Shown piece by piece: positions 8,145 to 16,781 of a stretch of 64,000 bases of DNA; the first letter of the stretch is position 1, and each line of letters starts with the position of its first letter. The position numbers were made by a program, and so were the translations under genes. The notes below the pieces were generated by a model, which saw only the letters and a list, made by a program, of their open reading frames with translations, was not told the origin of the DNA and did not search any database. This stretch comes from Candidatus Dojkabacteria bacterium (GTDB lineage: Bacteria > Patescibacteria > Dojkabacteria > B142 > JAFGFJ01), in the NCBI GenBank assembly GCA_016931155.1, contig JAFGFJ010000001.1, positions 8,014-72,013 on the forward strand. The letters are read 5' to 3'.

Positions 8145-9398
8145 TTATTTGAGTAATTCTACCGCTTTTTCCAACTGCGGATCAAGCCCTTTATTGAATT
8201 CCTCTATTTTATACTCTATCTTGAAATCCGGTGTTATTGGATCTTCCTGATTTATATTTCTTCCATTGGGAGTCAACCACCTTCTAAAAACAACATGCAT
8301 GCTGGCTCCACCACTGAGATTAACAACCCTCTGCTCTACTCCTTTTCCCACCGTTTTTTCTCCTACCACCTTTGCTCTTCCATGATCCTGCAGAGCACCG
8401 GCAAATATTTCCGAGGCAGAAGCACTTCCTTTGTTGACAAGTACAACAACAGGAATATTTCTCATCAGCCCGGTTCGTTCAACTTTGTGAGTATTTCTTC
8501 TGCCGTCCCTGTCTTCCTCGATAAGGATCACTTTACCTTTATCAAGAAACTCACTCGATGCATATTTTGCTGAATCCACAAAGCCTCCCGGATTATTTCG
8601 AATATCAATTACTATGCCCCTTGGATTTTTTGAAAGAACATTTTGCATAGTAGCATCCCACTGCTGGTTAAAAGCAGAAACAGTTTCTTCGGTAAACTTA
8701 ATTATCTTTATCTTGACAATTCCATCCCCAAGATCCTCATAGGTTACATTATCGAGATCTATTTTCTCTCGTACGATATCCAATTTTTGCTCCTCTTGTT
8801 TCGATACCTTGAAAATTGCCAATTTCACTGTCGTGCCAGCCTCTCCTCTGATCTTTGCTGCTACATGAGTAGCACTTTTATTCCTCATATCCTCACCGTC
8901 TACCTCAAGTATCACATCACCAGGTTCAAGCCCTGCCTTTCTGGCAGGATAACCATCTATGGGAGATTCAATTACAGTATGTTCACCATTGTACCTGAGT
9001 GTTGTACCAATTCCCTCAAATGCACTGGCATTACCATTTTGATATTCTGCTGTCTCTTCTTTGGTAAGAAAAAAAGTATAGGGATCTCCAAGTGAATCAA
9101 CAAGACCTTTTACAGTCCCATTCAAAAGGTCTTCACCACTTAGGTCTTTCTTTATGTAAATTGATTCAAGCTGATCCCAAGCATCCCATAAGATATTTAT
9201 GTTGACCTCATTTGCTTTATTGTAAAAATCTCCTGTCAGTTTATAATCGACCCCTTCTTCTTTTTGTTTTTTTATCTCAACCTTCCCGACAAAAACTCCC
9301 GAAAGAAATACGGTTATTCCTATTAATAAAAAGAGAAGAAATCTCATCGGATTCATCTCCCGTCTGTCCAACTCAGTTTTTTTATTACTATGGTTCAT
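8145..9398 (-). CDS. C-terminal processing peptidase (S41, CtpA/Prc family)
   Basis: 417 aa. Membrane anchor at about residues 18-38. PDZ at about 125-205 (PARKAGLEPGDVILEVDG). S41 catalytic core with IRNNPGG, VNKGSASASE (serine near 325-329) and lysine 348 in GEKTVGKG. Cuts C-terminal tails of extracytoplasmic proteins with a Ser-Lys dyad. It ends 14 bp before the htrA-like gene and begins 2 bp after the 707-aa gene stops, so the three form one transcription unit. Confidence 0.93.
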   Translation of the reverse strand: MNHSNKKTELDRREMNPMRFLLFLLIGITVFLSGVFVGKVEIKKQKEEGVDYKLTGDFYNKANEVNINILWDAWDQLESIYIKKDLSGEDLLNGTVKGLVDSLGDPYTFFLTKEETAEYQNGNASAFEGIGTTLRYNGEHTVIESPIDGYPARKAGLEPGDVILEVDGEDMRNKSATHVAAKIRGEAGTTVKLAIFKVSKQEEQKLDIVREKIDLDNVTYEDLGDGIVKIKIIKFTEETVSAFNQQWDATMQNVLSKNPRGIVIDIRNNPGGFVDSAKYASSEFLDKGKVILIEEDRDGRRNTHKVERTGLMRNIPVVVLVNKGSASASEIFAGALQDHGRAKVVGEKTVGKGVEQRVVNLSGGASMHVVFRRWLTPNGRNINQEDPITPDFKIEYKIEEFNKGLDPQLEKAVELLK

Positions 9399-9400
9399 CT

Positions 9401-11524
9401 TCAGTCCAGATTATACAGAGAGACTAATTCTACCTTACCATCACCAAACTCCACAAGCACATCCCTATCCTTTATGCTCAATATTTTTCCAATCTTGCCC
9501 CAACTAGAAAGGCTCCTTACCACCACCTCCTTGTTTGCCCTGAAACTGCTGGTCTGTGACAATGAAACCCCCTTGATCGAAAACTTATTTTCTCCTCCAA
9601 AATATATTTTTACTGCTTTTTCTTCAACATCAAGGCGGGCAACATGCCCTTCAAATCGGGATATTCTTTTTTTGAAATCTTTCCCCATCCTGAATTTGCC
9701 ATAACCCATAAGTACCCCTATCGCAAAATCCAGATTTGTCTTAACCAGAAAATCCTCAAGTTTCCCTATATTTTTATAATGAATTGACTCAAAGACTATA
9801 CCTTTTAGACCAAGCTGAAGTAGCTGTCTGAGGTTATACAAACTGAGTTCATCTTCCTCGAAAAACAAAATTTTATTTGTCAGATCCTTTTCTTCATAAT
9901 CAAAAACAAGCTCCCCCTCAACACTTTTCCCGACGGTATCAAAGAGATTAGTACGAAATTCTCCTGTCTCATAAAGCACTCCTTTTCCAGGTACTACCTT
10001 CAAAATTGTACCCGAAACCTCGGCAGTTCCTTCTACATTCTTTGTCAACACATCAAGTTCAATAAAGCCGTTTTCCACATTCCCAAGTAACACCTTCCCG
10101 TAGTTCGGACTTTTCAGTTGCCTTTCTTTATTTCCAAAAAATCCCTCTTTTTCTGCAAGCAACTGTCCTTTTTCAACAAGTTGACCATCAATAACCACAA
10201 CATGTTCATGAAAATCTTCAAATATATCCAAAGGCGAGACCAAATCTAGTACCTGTCTTTCAATTTTATTCTTGTAAATACCAATTTTCTGTCCCTTCTT
10301 AACCTCAGATTTCTGGGGAACAGACAAGGTAAATGATTTATTGGTCTTCTGCTCAAATATACTTTTTCCAGAGTATAAAATGTTCGAAATATCCAGATCT
10401 ACAACTTTTCTCCTTTCGTCTTGTTTTTCAACTTTCATTCCTCTTTCCCAATCATTGAATTGATCTATCAATTGATCTTTTGATGATTGCGCAACACCCA
10501 ACAGATCGCTATATTCAATTTCCCTTGTGTCAACAAATAGCAAATTGCCCCTCAGATCGATTCTAGCTTTTTCATCATTTTTGATACTGGAAACCTCAAG
10601 ATACTCCTTGTCATATATTTCAATTACCCTTATTTTGTTTTTTTCTATCACCAAATCGCTGGGAACCCCTTCTATTGGAATTAAACTGTGTTTGTAATCC
10701 TGAAGTTCTGTCGGGATGAAAATATAGCTTGCCGCTTCAGCCGTTTCCTCAATATACTCAAGACTTTCTGAATTAAAATAATTAAAAATATCTATAATAA
10801 ACTCATATCTTTTACTAAGACCCAAAGCACTTCCAAGTAATGATACTAGATAAATATAATTACCCCATACAAAAGGAAATTCTCCAGTTAAAATAATATC
10901 AGAGACGGCTTTTCTCCAGTTTACTTCTTTTTCATCTATCCTTTCCGTTAACACTTCAAAGATCAAACCATATAACAAGGTCTCCACCTGATAATTACTG
11001 TACGAAGCTACAGGAAATGCTTTTTGAAAGTTCAATAATTTCACCTCATCTATTCCATAGAAATCAAGAAATCCCTTGATTTTCGTGAATTTTGAAAGAG
11101 ACTGATAAGTCATTTCTATTGACTCAACAAACCCCTTCTCACCCCCAAGAATAATATCTATACGATCAACATCCCAGTTAATTATCAGTCTGCTTTCTGT
11201 AAGAATTGATTCCAGCTCAGCTTCTTGTACAGAAGTACACAAATCCTGAATGACACCCGGCACAAACTTGCCTGAAAGAGTCACACACTCTACATCTTTG
11301 TTGAAACATATTGTCTTTGGATTTGATTTTTTACTGAGAATATTTACCTTGGAAGCTTCTTCCAGAGACCTAATCATGAAATACATAATCTCGCCAGACT
11401 GAGAGTCATCCGCCAGAAAAGGAATCCTTGATACCGTTGAGAAAACAGGCTCGAAGTCTTTCATCGAGAGCATAGTCAGCCCTATAAACTGACTGGCATA
11501 GTTTATATGAAGGAGCAGCTTCAT
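9401..11524 (-). CDS. Large conserved-looking protein of unknown function (707 aa)
   Basis: I do not recognise this gene. No signal peptide or obvious membrane segment is visible. The N-terminal 350 residues are mixed alpha/beta (IINWDVDRIDIILGG is strand-like). The centre has barrel-sandwich-like hairpins (VKKGQKIGIYK; VIDGQLVEKGQLLAEKEG). The C-terminal 50 residues look like a small KOW-like beta domain (WGKIGKILSIKDRDVLVEFGDGKVELV). It lies between rpsR and ctpA on the same strand, 7 bp after rpsR. The context gives no clear role; cytoplasmic nucleic-acid or RNA-polymerase-linked function is one guess from the KOW-like end. Confidence 0.5.
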   Translation of the reverse strand: MKLLLHINYASQFIGLTMLSMKDFEPVFSTVSRIPFLADDSQSGEIMYFMIRSLEEASKVNILSKKSNPKTICFNKDVECVTLSGKFVPGVIQDLCTSVQEAELESILTESRLIINWDVDRIDIILGGEKGFVESIEMTYQSLSKFTKIKGFLDFYGIDEVKLLNFQKAFPVASYSNYQVETLLYGLIFEVLTERIDEKEVNWRKAVSDIILTGEFPFVWGNYIYLVSLLGSALGLSKRYEFIIDIFNYFNSESLEYIEETAEAASYIFIPTELQDYKHSLIPIEGVPSDLVIEKNKIRVIEIYDKEYLEVSSIKNDEKARIDLRGNLLFVDTREIEYSDLLGVAQSSKDQLIDQFNDWERGMKVEKQDERRKVVDLDISNILYSGKSIFEQKTNKSFTLSVPQKSEVKKGQKIGIYKNKIERQVLDLVSPLDIFEDFHEHVVVIDGQLVEKGQLLAEKEGFFGNKERQLKSPNYGKVLLGNVENGFIELDVLTKNVEGTAEVSGTILKVVPGKGVLYETGEFRTNLFDTVGKSVEGELVFDYEEKDLTNKILFFEEDELSLYNLRQLLQLGLKGIVFESIHYKNIGKLEDFLVKTNLDFAIGVLMGYGKFRMGKDFKKRISRFEGHVARLDVEEKAVKIYFGGENKFSIKGVSLSQTSSFRANKEVVVRSLSSWGKIGKILSIKDRDVLVEFGDGKVELVSLYNLD

Positions 11525-11531
11525 CTTTTTC

Positions 11532-11768
11532 TTATGTATACTGAGCGAAAGGCAATAATGCTATATACCTCGCCCTCTTTATTTCCCTGGTAAGTTTTTT
11601 TTGACAGGAAGAACATACTCCTGTTCTACTCGATGGCAAAATTCTTCCCCTTGTCGTGACAAATTTCTTAATTTTGTAAACATCTTTGTATGAGATGATC
11701 TCTCCGCATAGCGGACAGGATGAATACTGTGGGATTATTTTTATTTTTTTCTTTCTCTTTTTATTCAT
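11532..11768 (-). CDS. rpsR: 30S ribosomal protein S18 (zinc-type)
   Basis: 78 aa. The core YKDVYKIKKFVTTRGRILPSSRTG ... KLTREIKRARYIALLPF is the S18 family motif. CPLCG near residue 18 and CSSC near 52 form a four-cysteine zinc site, as in zinc-type S18. It follows rpsF and ssb in the classic order. The usual next gene, rplI (L9), is missing and is replaced by the 707-aa gene. Confidence 0.93.
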   Translation of the reverse strand: MNKKRKKKIKIIPQYSSCPLCGEIISYKDVYKIKKFVTTRGRILPSSRTGVCSSCQKKLTREIKRARYIALLPFAQYT

Positions 11769-11874
11769 TGTTTTTAGTTTTTACCCTTTTTATCGAATTT
11801 TTTATAGCTCGTCTGGTCGAGATGGATACTTCCGTCTTCAAGACAGACTAAAAACCCAACCAAACGTTTATAGT

Positions 11875-12405
11875 TTAAAACAATTCTTCAGCCTCCCTGC
11901 TTATATCCTCATCCTCTGCTCCTTCCTTTTTTCCCTTCCTCTCCGGTTTCTCTTTATTATCTTCTTTTTCTTTTTTGTCTTCGACTTCTTCCAAAACTAC
12001 CTCCTGATCCACCCTCACAGAATTATTTCTGTCCTTTGCCCCTTCAATCCCAACAGGATCCCTCCCTTTCTTATCAAGAAGTTTCAGATCATCTATCTTA
12101 ACTTCTGTTCTGAAGTGTCTTACTCCATTCTCATCGTCCCATGTTCTTGTTCGTAATTCTCCTTCAACATAAACCAGCATTCCTGTTGAAAGAATTTGTG
12201 CAGTAATCTCTGCAAGCTTATTCCATGCTACAACATTATGAAATTCTGTTCTCTCCTGAATATTGTTGTCAGCATCTTTCCAGGTAGAGTTTGTAGCAAT
12301 ACCAAATGTTGAAACAACCCCGCCATTTGGGGTCTCTTTTAGTGATGGATCCCTTGTTATGTTTCCTATCAACATCACCTTATTTAACGATCTTGAGGTT
12401 GACAT
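11875..12405 (-). CDS. ssb: Single-stranded DNA-binding protein
   Basis: 176 aa. OB-fold residues 1-110 with SLNKVMLIGNITRDPSLKETPNG and TEFHNVVAWNKLAEITAQILSTGMLVYVEGELRTRTW. A charged linker (KEKEDNKEKPERKGKK) leads to an acidic tip ending REAEELF, a variant of the DDDIPF-type partner-binding tail. Coats ssDNA and recruits repair and replication proteins. Sits between rpsF and rpsR, as in most bacteria. Confidence 0.95.
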   Translation of the reverse strand: MSTSRSLNKVMLIGNITRDPSLKETPNGGVVSTFGIATNSTWKDADNNIQERTEFHNVVAWNKLAEITAQILSTGMLVYVEGELRTRTWDDENGVRHFRTEVKIDDLKLLDKKGRDPVGIEGAKDRNNSVRVDQEVVLEEVEDKKEKEDNKEKPERKGKKEGAEDEDISREAEELF

Positions 12406-12439
12406 TTATAATAATTAAGAAATAAATTAAAACCCTAAA

Positions 12440-12721
12440 TCAATCTAACTTGATAGTCATATAGCGCAAAATATCCCCCATAAGCTTAAGCTCCCTTTGG
12501 AAATCTATAATTTTATCCGGAGTTAACTCAATATTGTAGAGGATATAATATCCTTCTTCGTGTTTCTTTATGGGATATGCCAGGTGCTTCTTTCCCCAAA
12601 CATCTTTACTTACTACTTTTCCCTTCTGGGATTCGACGTAGTCTTCAACTTTTTTCAAAACCTTAGTCTTCAAATCCTCTGGCAAGAGTGGCTTCAAAAC
12701 CAAAACTAATTCATACTTCAT
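12440..12721 (-). CDS. rpsF: 30S ribosomal protein S6
   Basis: 93 aa, standard S6 length: MKYELVLVLKPLLPEDLKTKV, WGKKHLAYPIKKHEEGYYILYNIELTP. It ends RYMTIKLD. The glutamate tail that RimK extends in Escherichia coli (EE terminus) is absent, which matters because several RimK-like enzymes lie at 53-57 kb. First gene of rpsF-ssb-rpsR. Confidence 0.95.
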   Translation of the reverse strand: MKYELVLVLKPLLPEDLKTKVLKKVEDYVESQKGKVVSKDVWGKKHLAYPIKKHEEGYYILYNIELTPDKIIDFQRELKLMGDILRYMTIKLD

Positions 12722-12763
12722 ATTTATATAAAATCAATTTATATGGATCCTTTCAAATCGGGA

Positions 12764-12780
12764 TCCCGACCAAGTCGGGA
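12764..12780 (-). promoter_or_regulatory. Hairpin in the rpsF leader
   Basis: TCCCGAC and GTCGGGA flank a 3-nt loop, about 43 bp upstream of the rpsF ATG. An overlapping 12-bp palindrome (12758-12769) reuses one arm, so alternative pairings are possible. Many bacteria have an S6:S18-binding leader here. The conserved CCG bulge of that motif is not clearly seen, so the link is tentative. Confidence 0.35.
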
Positions 12781-12925
12781 ATAAACTGAAATGGAAGTGC
12801 TTGAGAATAATAACATAATTTTCCACTTTGTAAATATTTCCCGGAAACAATCTCAAAATATTTTTCTGCATTGATTGGAAACAAATAATAACCCAAAGAG
12901 TGCTCCGAAGCTAAAATCACTATAA

Positions 12926-13642
12926 CTATTGGGCGTTTTTTCTAAGATTGTACCCATACTTGAGCACACAAAAGCCGAGCAGTGTTAAAACCAAACCAGC
13001 AGCAATTCTGTCCTCGGATTTTCCAATAACAGCTGTTCGAGGTAGCTCTCCAGATGCAGGAATAGGAGAGGATGTTGGAGCTGGACTGCCTGTCGGACTC
13101 GGTGATGGCGATGGTGACGGTGACGGCGATGGTGATGGCGATGGTGACGGCGATGCACCCGGCTTCACCGTAACACTAGCCGTAGCACTACAGGTTGCAT
13201 TGGTACTTCCCGGAGTAGTTATGCTCAAGCTATAGGTACCAGATAGTTCCGCTTTCACCACTTGACCAAGACAATTGTACCCACCCCCCGTTGCATCGCA
13301 AGAAAGAACGGTTGATCCATTTGGAGAAGCCACAACATAACGACAATCTGTACACGGTGTATCGGTACTATTTCTAAACCCTCCCACTCTGAATGTCTCT
13401 CCTTGGTTTACAGTAAGATTTGGCTGCCACGGACATTGCTGCCATGGCTCACACTGAACCCTTGCCTGAGTTGAATTATATGGGCAATCTCCTGCTGCTT
13501 TTCCCTCTTCAGGTGTTGTTGGAGCTTTCTGAGTTAGCCTCCAGGCAATAAAAACCGCTGCTATTCCAAGTGCCAATGCGATAGACACGAGAATAATAAA
13601 ATAGGTTTTACGCTGTTTTTCTGTTTCTGCTATAGTTGCCAT
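12926..13642 (-). CDS. Surface protein with (Ser-Pro)n stalk and LPxTA-like sorting signal
   Basis: 238 aa. Membrane segment or uncleaved signal at residues 14-36, then a cysteine-rich extracellular domain (at least eight Cys: GDCPYN, VQCEPWQQCPW, TPCTDCRYV, SCDATGGGYNCLG, NATCSAT). A Ser-Pro repeat stalk follows (about residues 164-190). The C-terminus is ELPRTAVIG, hydrophobic helix, then YNLRKNAQ. That is the layout of a cell-wall or sortase signal (LPxTG-like, here LPRTA). No sortase gene is in this window. Function unknown, possibly attachment or an Ig-like ligand-binding domain. Confidence 0.55.
   Translation of the reverse strand: MATIAETEKQRKTYFIILVSIALALGIAAVFIAWRLTQKAPTTPEEGKAAGDCPYNSTQARVQCEPWQQCPWQPNLTVNQGETFRVGGFRNSTDTPCTDCRYVVASPNGSTVLSCDATGGGYNCLGQVVKAELSGTYSLSITTPGSTNATCSATASVTVKPGASPSPSPSPSPSPSPSPSPSPTGSPAPTSSPIPASGELPRTAVIGKSEDRIAAGLVLTLLGFCVLKYGYNLRKNAQ
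13101..13155. repeat. Hexameric tandem repeat encoding the Ser-Pro stalk
   Basis: About nine copies of GGYGAY (GGTGAT/GGCGAT/GGTGAC) in tandem, reading as Ser-Pro pairs on the minus strand. Length changes in steps of 6 bp would keep the frame and vary stalk length. Confidence 0.85.
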
Positions 13643-13854
13643 AGAGAATTGTATAAAACAAAATTAACATCAATAGATGGTCTTAGCAACCATAAAAGTA
13701 AGACCAGTATACTTCCAATATCACTTGCACCTCTACACATCTTGTATCGCATCACTTCTCAGTAAAATGGAATACACATATTGATTTTATTCAAAATCAA
13801 TCCCCAATTGAAACAAAAAAACAAAGGTTAAGACTTAGGATTCAATTGTCAGCT

Positions 13855-14931
13855 TCAAACCCCATGCTTGAAGAGCATAACATCACCATCTTTAACAATA
13901 TATTCTTTTCCTTCAAGCCTCACTTTCCCCTTTTCCCTGGCTCCTTCCCATCCGCTAAAATCCACAAAGTCTCCATAGCTGACAACATCAGCCGCAATAA
14001 ATTTTTGCTCAAAGTCAGTATGTATTACTCCCGCCGCCTGTGGCACTTTCGCTCCTGCAGTTATTGTCCACGCTCTCACTTCCATTGGCCCAGCAGTAAA
14101 GAATGAAATAAGACCAAGCATTTTATAAGAAAGCTGAGTAAGTTTCTCAAAGCCTGATCTTTCAAGACCCAGACCTTCGAGATATTCTTTTTTTTCTTCA
14201 TCTGAAAGATCAGTGAGTTCTGATTCCATTTTGACATCCAGAAATAAGAGTTCACCTTGAAGTTTGGTCAAAAGCTTTTTCATATCTTCGGATTCGTGTT
14301 TATTTACCGATTGATTAATGAGATAAATCAAAGGTTTATCCGTAAGCAGAAATAATTCCTTCCTGAATTTTTTTATTTCCTCTTCTGTACCTTCATATTT
14401 AAAATTAAACGCAAGTTTTCCTTCGGCAAGATGATCAAGCAGACCTTTTGAAAATTCTTTTGTTTTTTCATCCACTTCTCTATCCCTCTCAACTTGTCCC
14501 CATTTTCTTTCTACTGCTTCCAAATCTTTGAGTACAAGTTCCGTTTCCAGGATATCAATATCTGCAAGGGGGTCAACACGATTCTCAACATGAGTGACAT
14601 CACTTGACTCAAATGCTCTAACAACTTGAACAATAGCATCTACTTCCCTGATATGAGAAAGAAACTTATTTCCAAGTCCTTCACCTTTGTGTGCCCCCTT
14701 CACTAGGCCTGCTATATCAACAAACTTGATAACCGCAGGAACTTTCTTTTCCGGCTTTACTATTTCTTCAAGTTTGTCGAGACGATCGTCATGAACAGCT
14801 ACAACACCAACGTTCGGCTCAATCGTATTGAACGGATAATTCTCGGCCGGAACCTTGTTTTTTGTAAGGGCATTGAAAAGAGTTGATTTCCCTACGTTTG
14901 GAAGTCCAACAATGCCGATTGAAAGAGACAT
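13855..14931 (-). CDS. ychF: Redox-regulated ATPase/GTPase YchF (Obg family)
   Basis: 358 aa. P-loop GLPNVGKSTLFNALTK at residues 8-23, switch DIAGLVKGAHKGEGLGNKFL, NKxD-like specificity region altered to LINQSVN as in the ATP-preferring YchF group, and a C-terminal TGS domain (AWTITAGAKVPQAAGVIHTDFEQKFIAADVV). Binds the ribosome and prefers ATP. Standard length. Confidence 0.95.
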   Translation of the reverse strand: MSLSIGIVGLPNVGKSTLFNALTKNKVPAENYPFNTIEPNVGVVAVHDDRLDKLEEIVKPEKKVPAVIKFVDIAGLVKGAHKGEGLGNKFLSHIREVDAIVQVVRAFESSDVTHVENRVDPLADIDILETELVLKDLEAVERKWGQVERDREVDEKTKEFSKGLLDHLAEGKLAFNFKYEGTEEEIKKFRKELFLLTDKPLIYLINQSVNKHESEDMKKLLTKLQGELLFLDVKMESELTDLSDEEKKEYLEGLGLERSGFEKLTQLSYKMLGLISFFTAGPMEVRAWTITAGAKVPQAAGVIHTDFEQKFIAADVVSYGDFVDFSGWEGAREKGKVRLEGKEYIVKDGDVMLFKHGV

Positions 14932-14981
14932 AAATCAGAACATAAACTAATTCTTTTTTTCTTGACTGCTGGTCAAGCTTT

Positions 14982-15731
14982 CTACAAACACTCCTTGTCT
15001 TCCGAAAGCTCTAAAAGAATATCAGGGGGTTCCACTCCTAAAGCGTGGTAAAGAGCATTAATCGCATAACCACCAACGGACTGGAGATATTTAAGATACT
15101 CTATCGACTTTTCAGGAGCATTAGGTATCATCTCAAGATCTATACGTATCGGATTATCAACCTCCATCTCAGCCTCCATCTCATCTGGATCCGATAAAAC
15201 CCTCATAGCATCTTCACGTGACTCAAATCCAAGATGCAGTAGTACTTTTGCGTTACAACTCTTATCTAAAAGAGTTACCTCTCGACAACCATCTTCATCG
15301 TATTTCAGATTTGCCTCAAAGCCTTTTCTCTTAAGCTCCTCAAGGATAGTTTCTGCTTTTGCGGGTATCTGCCATTGCACTTCACTGTTTTTTTCCTCAG
15401 GAGAAAAATAAAAAAAGAATGTAACTTTCCCCCATTCTCCACTTTCTAGAGAGTAGGCAGCTTTCAACTCGACCAAAATCTGATTTAAAACACTATCATA
15501 AACGTCTACCAACCATATCTTAGTTCCAGGAAACAGCCGTCGCGATTCCCCCCTAAGACACTGCTCTATCTGTTCAGAACCTTCCACAAGAAGTTGATCA
15601 TGAGTTGAGTCACCACAGTGTGAAGACCATTTTTTGAGCCAGTCGGCAATCCATCGGGGGTTGGGAATAGATAAACGAAATCCAGTTGCTCCCGGGTCAC
15701 TCTCGTTTGTAGATCTATATTCATCTTTCAT
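14982..15731 (-). CDS. Hypothetical protein, 249 aa
   Basis: Not recognised. Acidic, soluble-looking mixed alpha/beta protein with no signal peptide. A central beta-rich part (GKVTFFFYFSPEE; REVTLLDKSCNAKVLLHLGF) and a helical end (SIEYLKYLQSVGGYAINALYHALGVEPPDILLELS) can be seen. Transcribed away from the toxin-antitoxin pair, with about 100 bp of shared upstream region. Confidence 0.45.
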   Translation of the reverse strand: MKDEYRSTNESDPGATGFRLSIPNPRWIADWLKKWSSHCGDSTHDQLLVEGSEQIEQCLRGESRRLFPGTKIWLVDVYDSVLNQILVELKAAYSLESGEWGKVTFFFYFSPEEKNSEVQWQIPAKAETILEELKRKGFEANLKYDEDGCREVTLLDKSCNAKVLLHLGFESREDAMRVLSDPDEMEAEMEVDNPIRIDLEMIPNAPEKSIEYLKYLQSVGGYAINALYHALGVEPPDILLELSEDKECL

Positions 15732-15832
15732 CTTGTATATTACCTAAAAGCAAAGAATTATAGCGTAAATTTTGAAAAGTTACTTGAACACAACTGAGTT
15801 TCGTTCTATATTGTCTCATCCTAATTATTCTT

Positions 15833-16099
15833 ATGAAGATTCCTAAAAGATTTAAAAACCTTTTCTGGGACATCCATACACAAAGTCTGGACTACTCTGA
15901 TCACAAAAATTTTGTGATCTCCAGAATTCTCGAAAAGGGAAATTTTGATGTTATCAGATGGCTATTTAAGTGTTACTCAATAAGTGAGATACTCCATACA
16001 ATAAATACATCTACAAATCTCTCCCGGTCAACAATATGCCTCTGGAAAATGGTATTATTGCCTCATGGGCAAGCTCTACAAGGAAGTTCTGAGGTCTGA
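15833..16099 (+). CDS. DUF6922-like antitoxin partner of AbiEii-type toxin
   Basis: 88 aa. Residues 5-65 follow the pattern of small DUF6922 proteins encoded before nucleotidyltransferase toxins: FKNLFWDIHTQSLDYSDHK, VISRILEKGNFDVIRWLF, LSRSTICLW. The 3' end overlaps the next gene by 35 bp, as is common for coupled toxin-antitoxin pairs. It replaces the usual AbiEi antitoxin. Assignment rests on sequence pattern plus partner. Confidence 0.6.
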   Translation: MKIPKRFKNLFWDIHTQSLDYSDHKNFVISRILEKGNFDVIRWLFKCYSISEILHTINTSTNLSRSTICLWKMVLLPHGQALQGSSEV

Positions 16100-16697
16100 T
16101 AGCTTTCAACTGCTCCAGAACATTAGTCAAAACAAGTCTCTTAATACATTTTTCCTTGCCGGAGGAACTTCTCTTGCTCTACAGATCGGACATAGAATTT
16201 CAGATGATCTGGATTTTTTTACAAAAAGCGAGTTCAAAAGTAATTTATTGAGCGAAATTCAGGGGAAATATGAAGTAATCACACTTCATGACAATTCGAT
16301 AGAGATTATTCAAAGCAATACGAAAGTATCATTTCTCTTTTTTGCATTTCCATTATACAAAAAGCTTAAAAAGGCAGGAAATATCAGGCTGGCAGATCCG
16401 ATTGATATTGGGCTGATGAAGCTTCTGGCTCTCCAGGGCAGAACAACAAAAAAAGATATAGTCGATTTGTATTTCATTGACAAGGAAATAATCCAGCTTG
16501 AGAAACTTCTGAAGCTATTCGAATCTCATTTTCCTAAAGAAAGTTTCAACAGCTACTCAAGCATCAAGGAATTATTTAACCTTGAAGAACTCGCAGCAGA
16601 ACCCATGCCAAAAATGATAAAAAAAGTAAAGTGGGAGGAAGCTCTGGAAAAAGTGTTAGGAGAAGTTTCAAGATTTGTCAGGCAAACTGTCGACTAA
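16065..16697 (+). CDS. AbiEii/MenT-like nucleotidyltransferase toxin
   Basis: 210 aa. Has the family core FLAGGTSLALQIGHRISDDL with DLDFF (nucleotidyltransferase GG...DxD motif, residues 29-49) and DIGLMKLLALQGRTTKKDIVDLYFI. Related toxins add nucleotides to tRNA or other RNA and stop growth; in phage abortive infection the pair is type IV. Catalytic residues appear intact, so it is probably active and held by the upstream small protein. Confidence 0.8.
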   Translation: MGKLYKEVLRSDSFQLLQNISQNKSLNTFFLAGGTSLALQIGHRISDDLDFFTKSEFKSNLLSEIQGKYEVITLHDNSIEIIQSNTKVSFLFFAFPLYKKLKKAGNIRLADPIDIGLMKLLALQGRTTKKDIVDLYFIDKEIIQLEKLLKLFESHFPKESFNSYSSIKELFNLEELAAEPMPKMIKKVKWEEALEKVLGEVSRFVRQTVD

Positions 16698-16732
16698 CTT
16701 GGGTTGAAATAAAAGCTGACCAACTTGACAAT

Positions 16733-16779
16733 TTTGCGAAATATATACTAAGTATGTTTCATACAATATCTTTCGCAAA
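16733..16779. promoter_or_regulatory. Inverted repeat upstream of the small RHH-like gene
   Basis: TTTGCGAAA (16733-16741) and TTTCGCAAA (16771-16779) are perfect inverted 9-mers 29 bp apart, ending 2 bp before the ATG at 16782. TTGACA lies at 16725. A candidate autoregulatory operator for an antitoxin-type DNA-binding protein. Confidence 0.4.
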
Positions 16780-16781
16780 TT

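Noticed and set aside
12948..13235. Plus-strand open frame full of Gly-Asp repeats
   Set aside because: It is the mirror of the Ser-Pro repeat coding on the minus strand, whose protein has a signal, Cys-rich domain and sorting tail.
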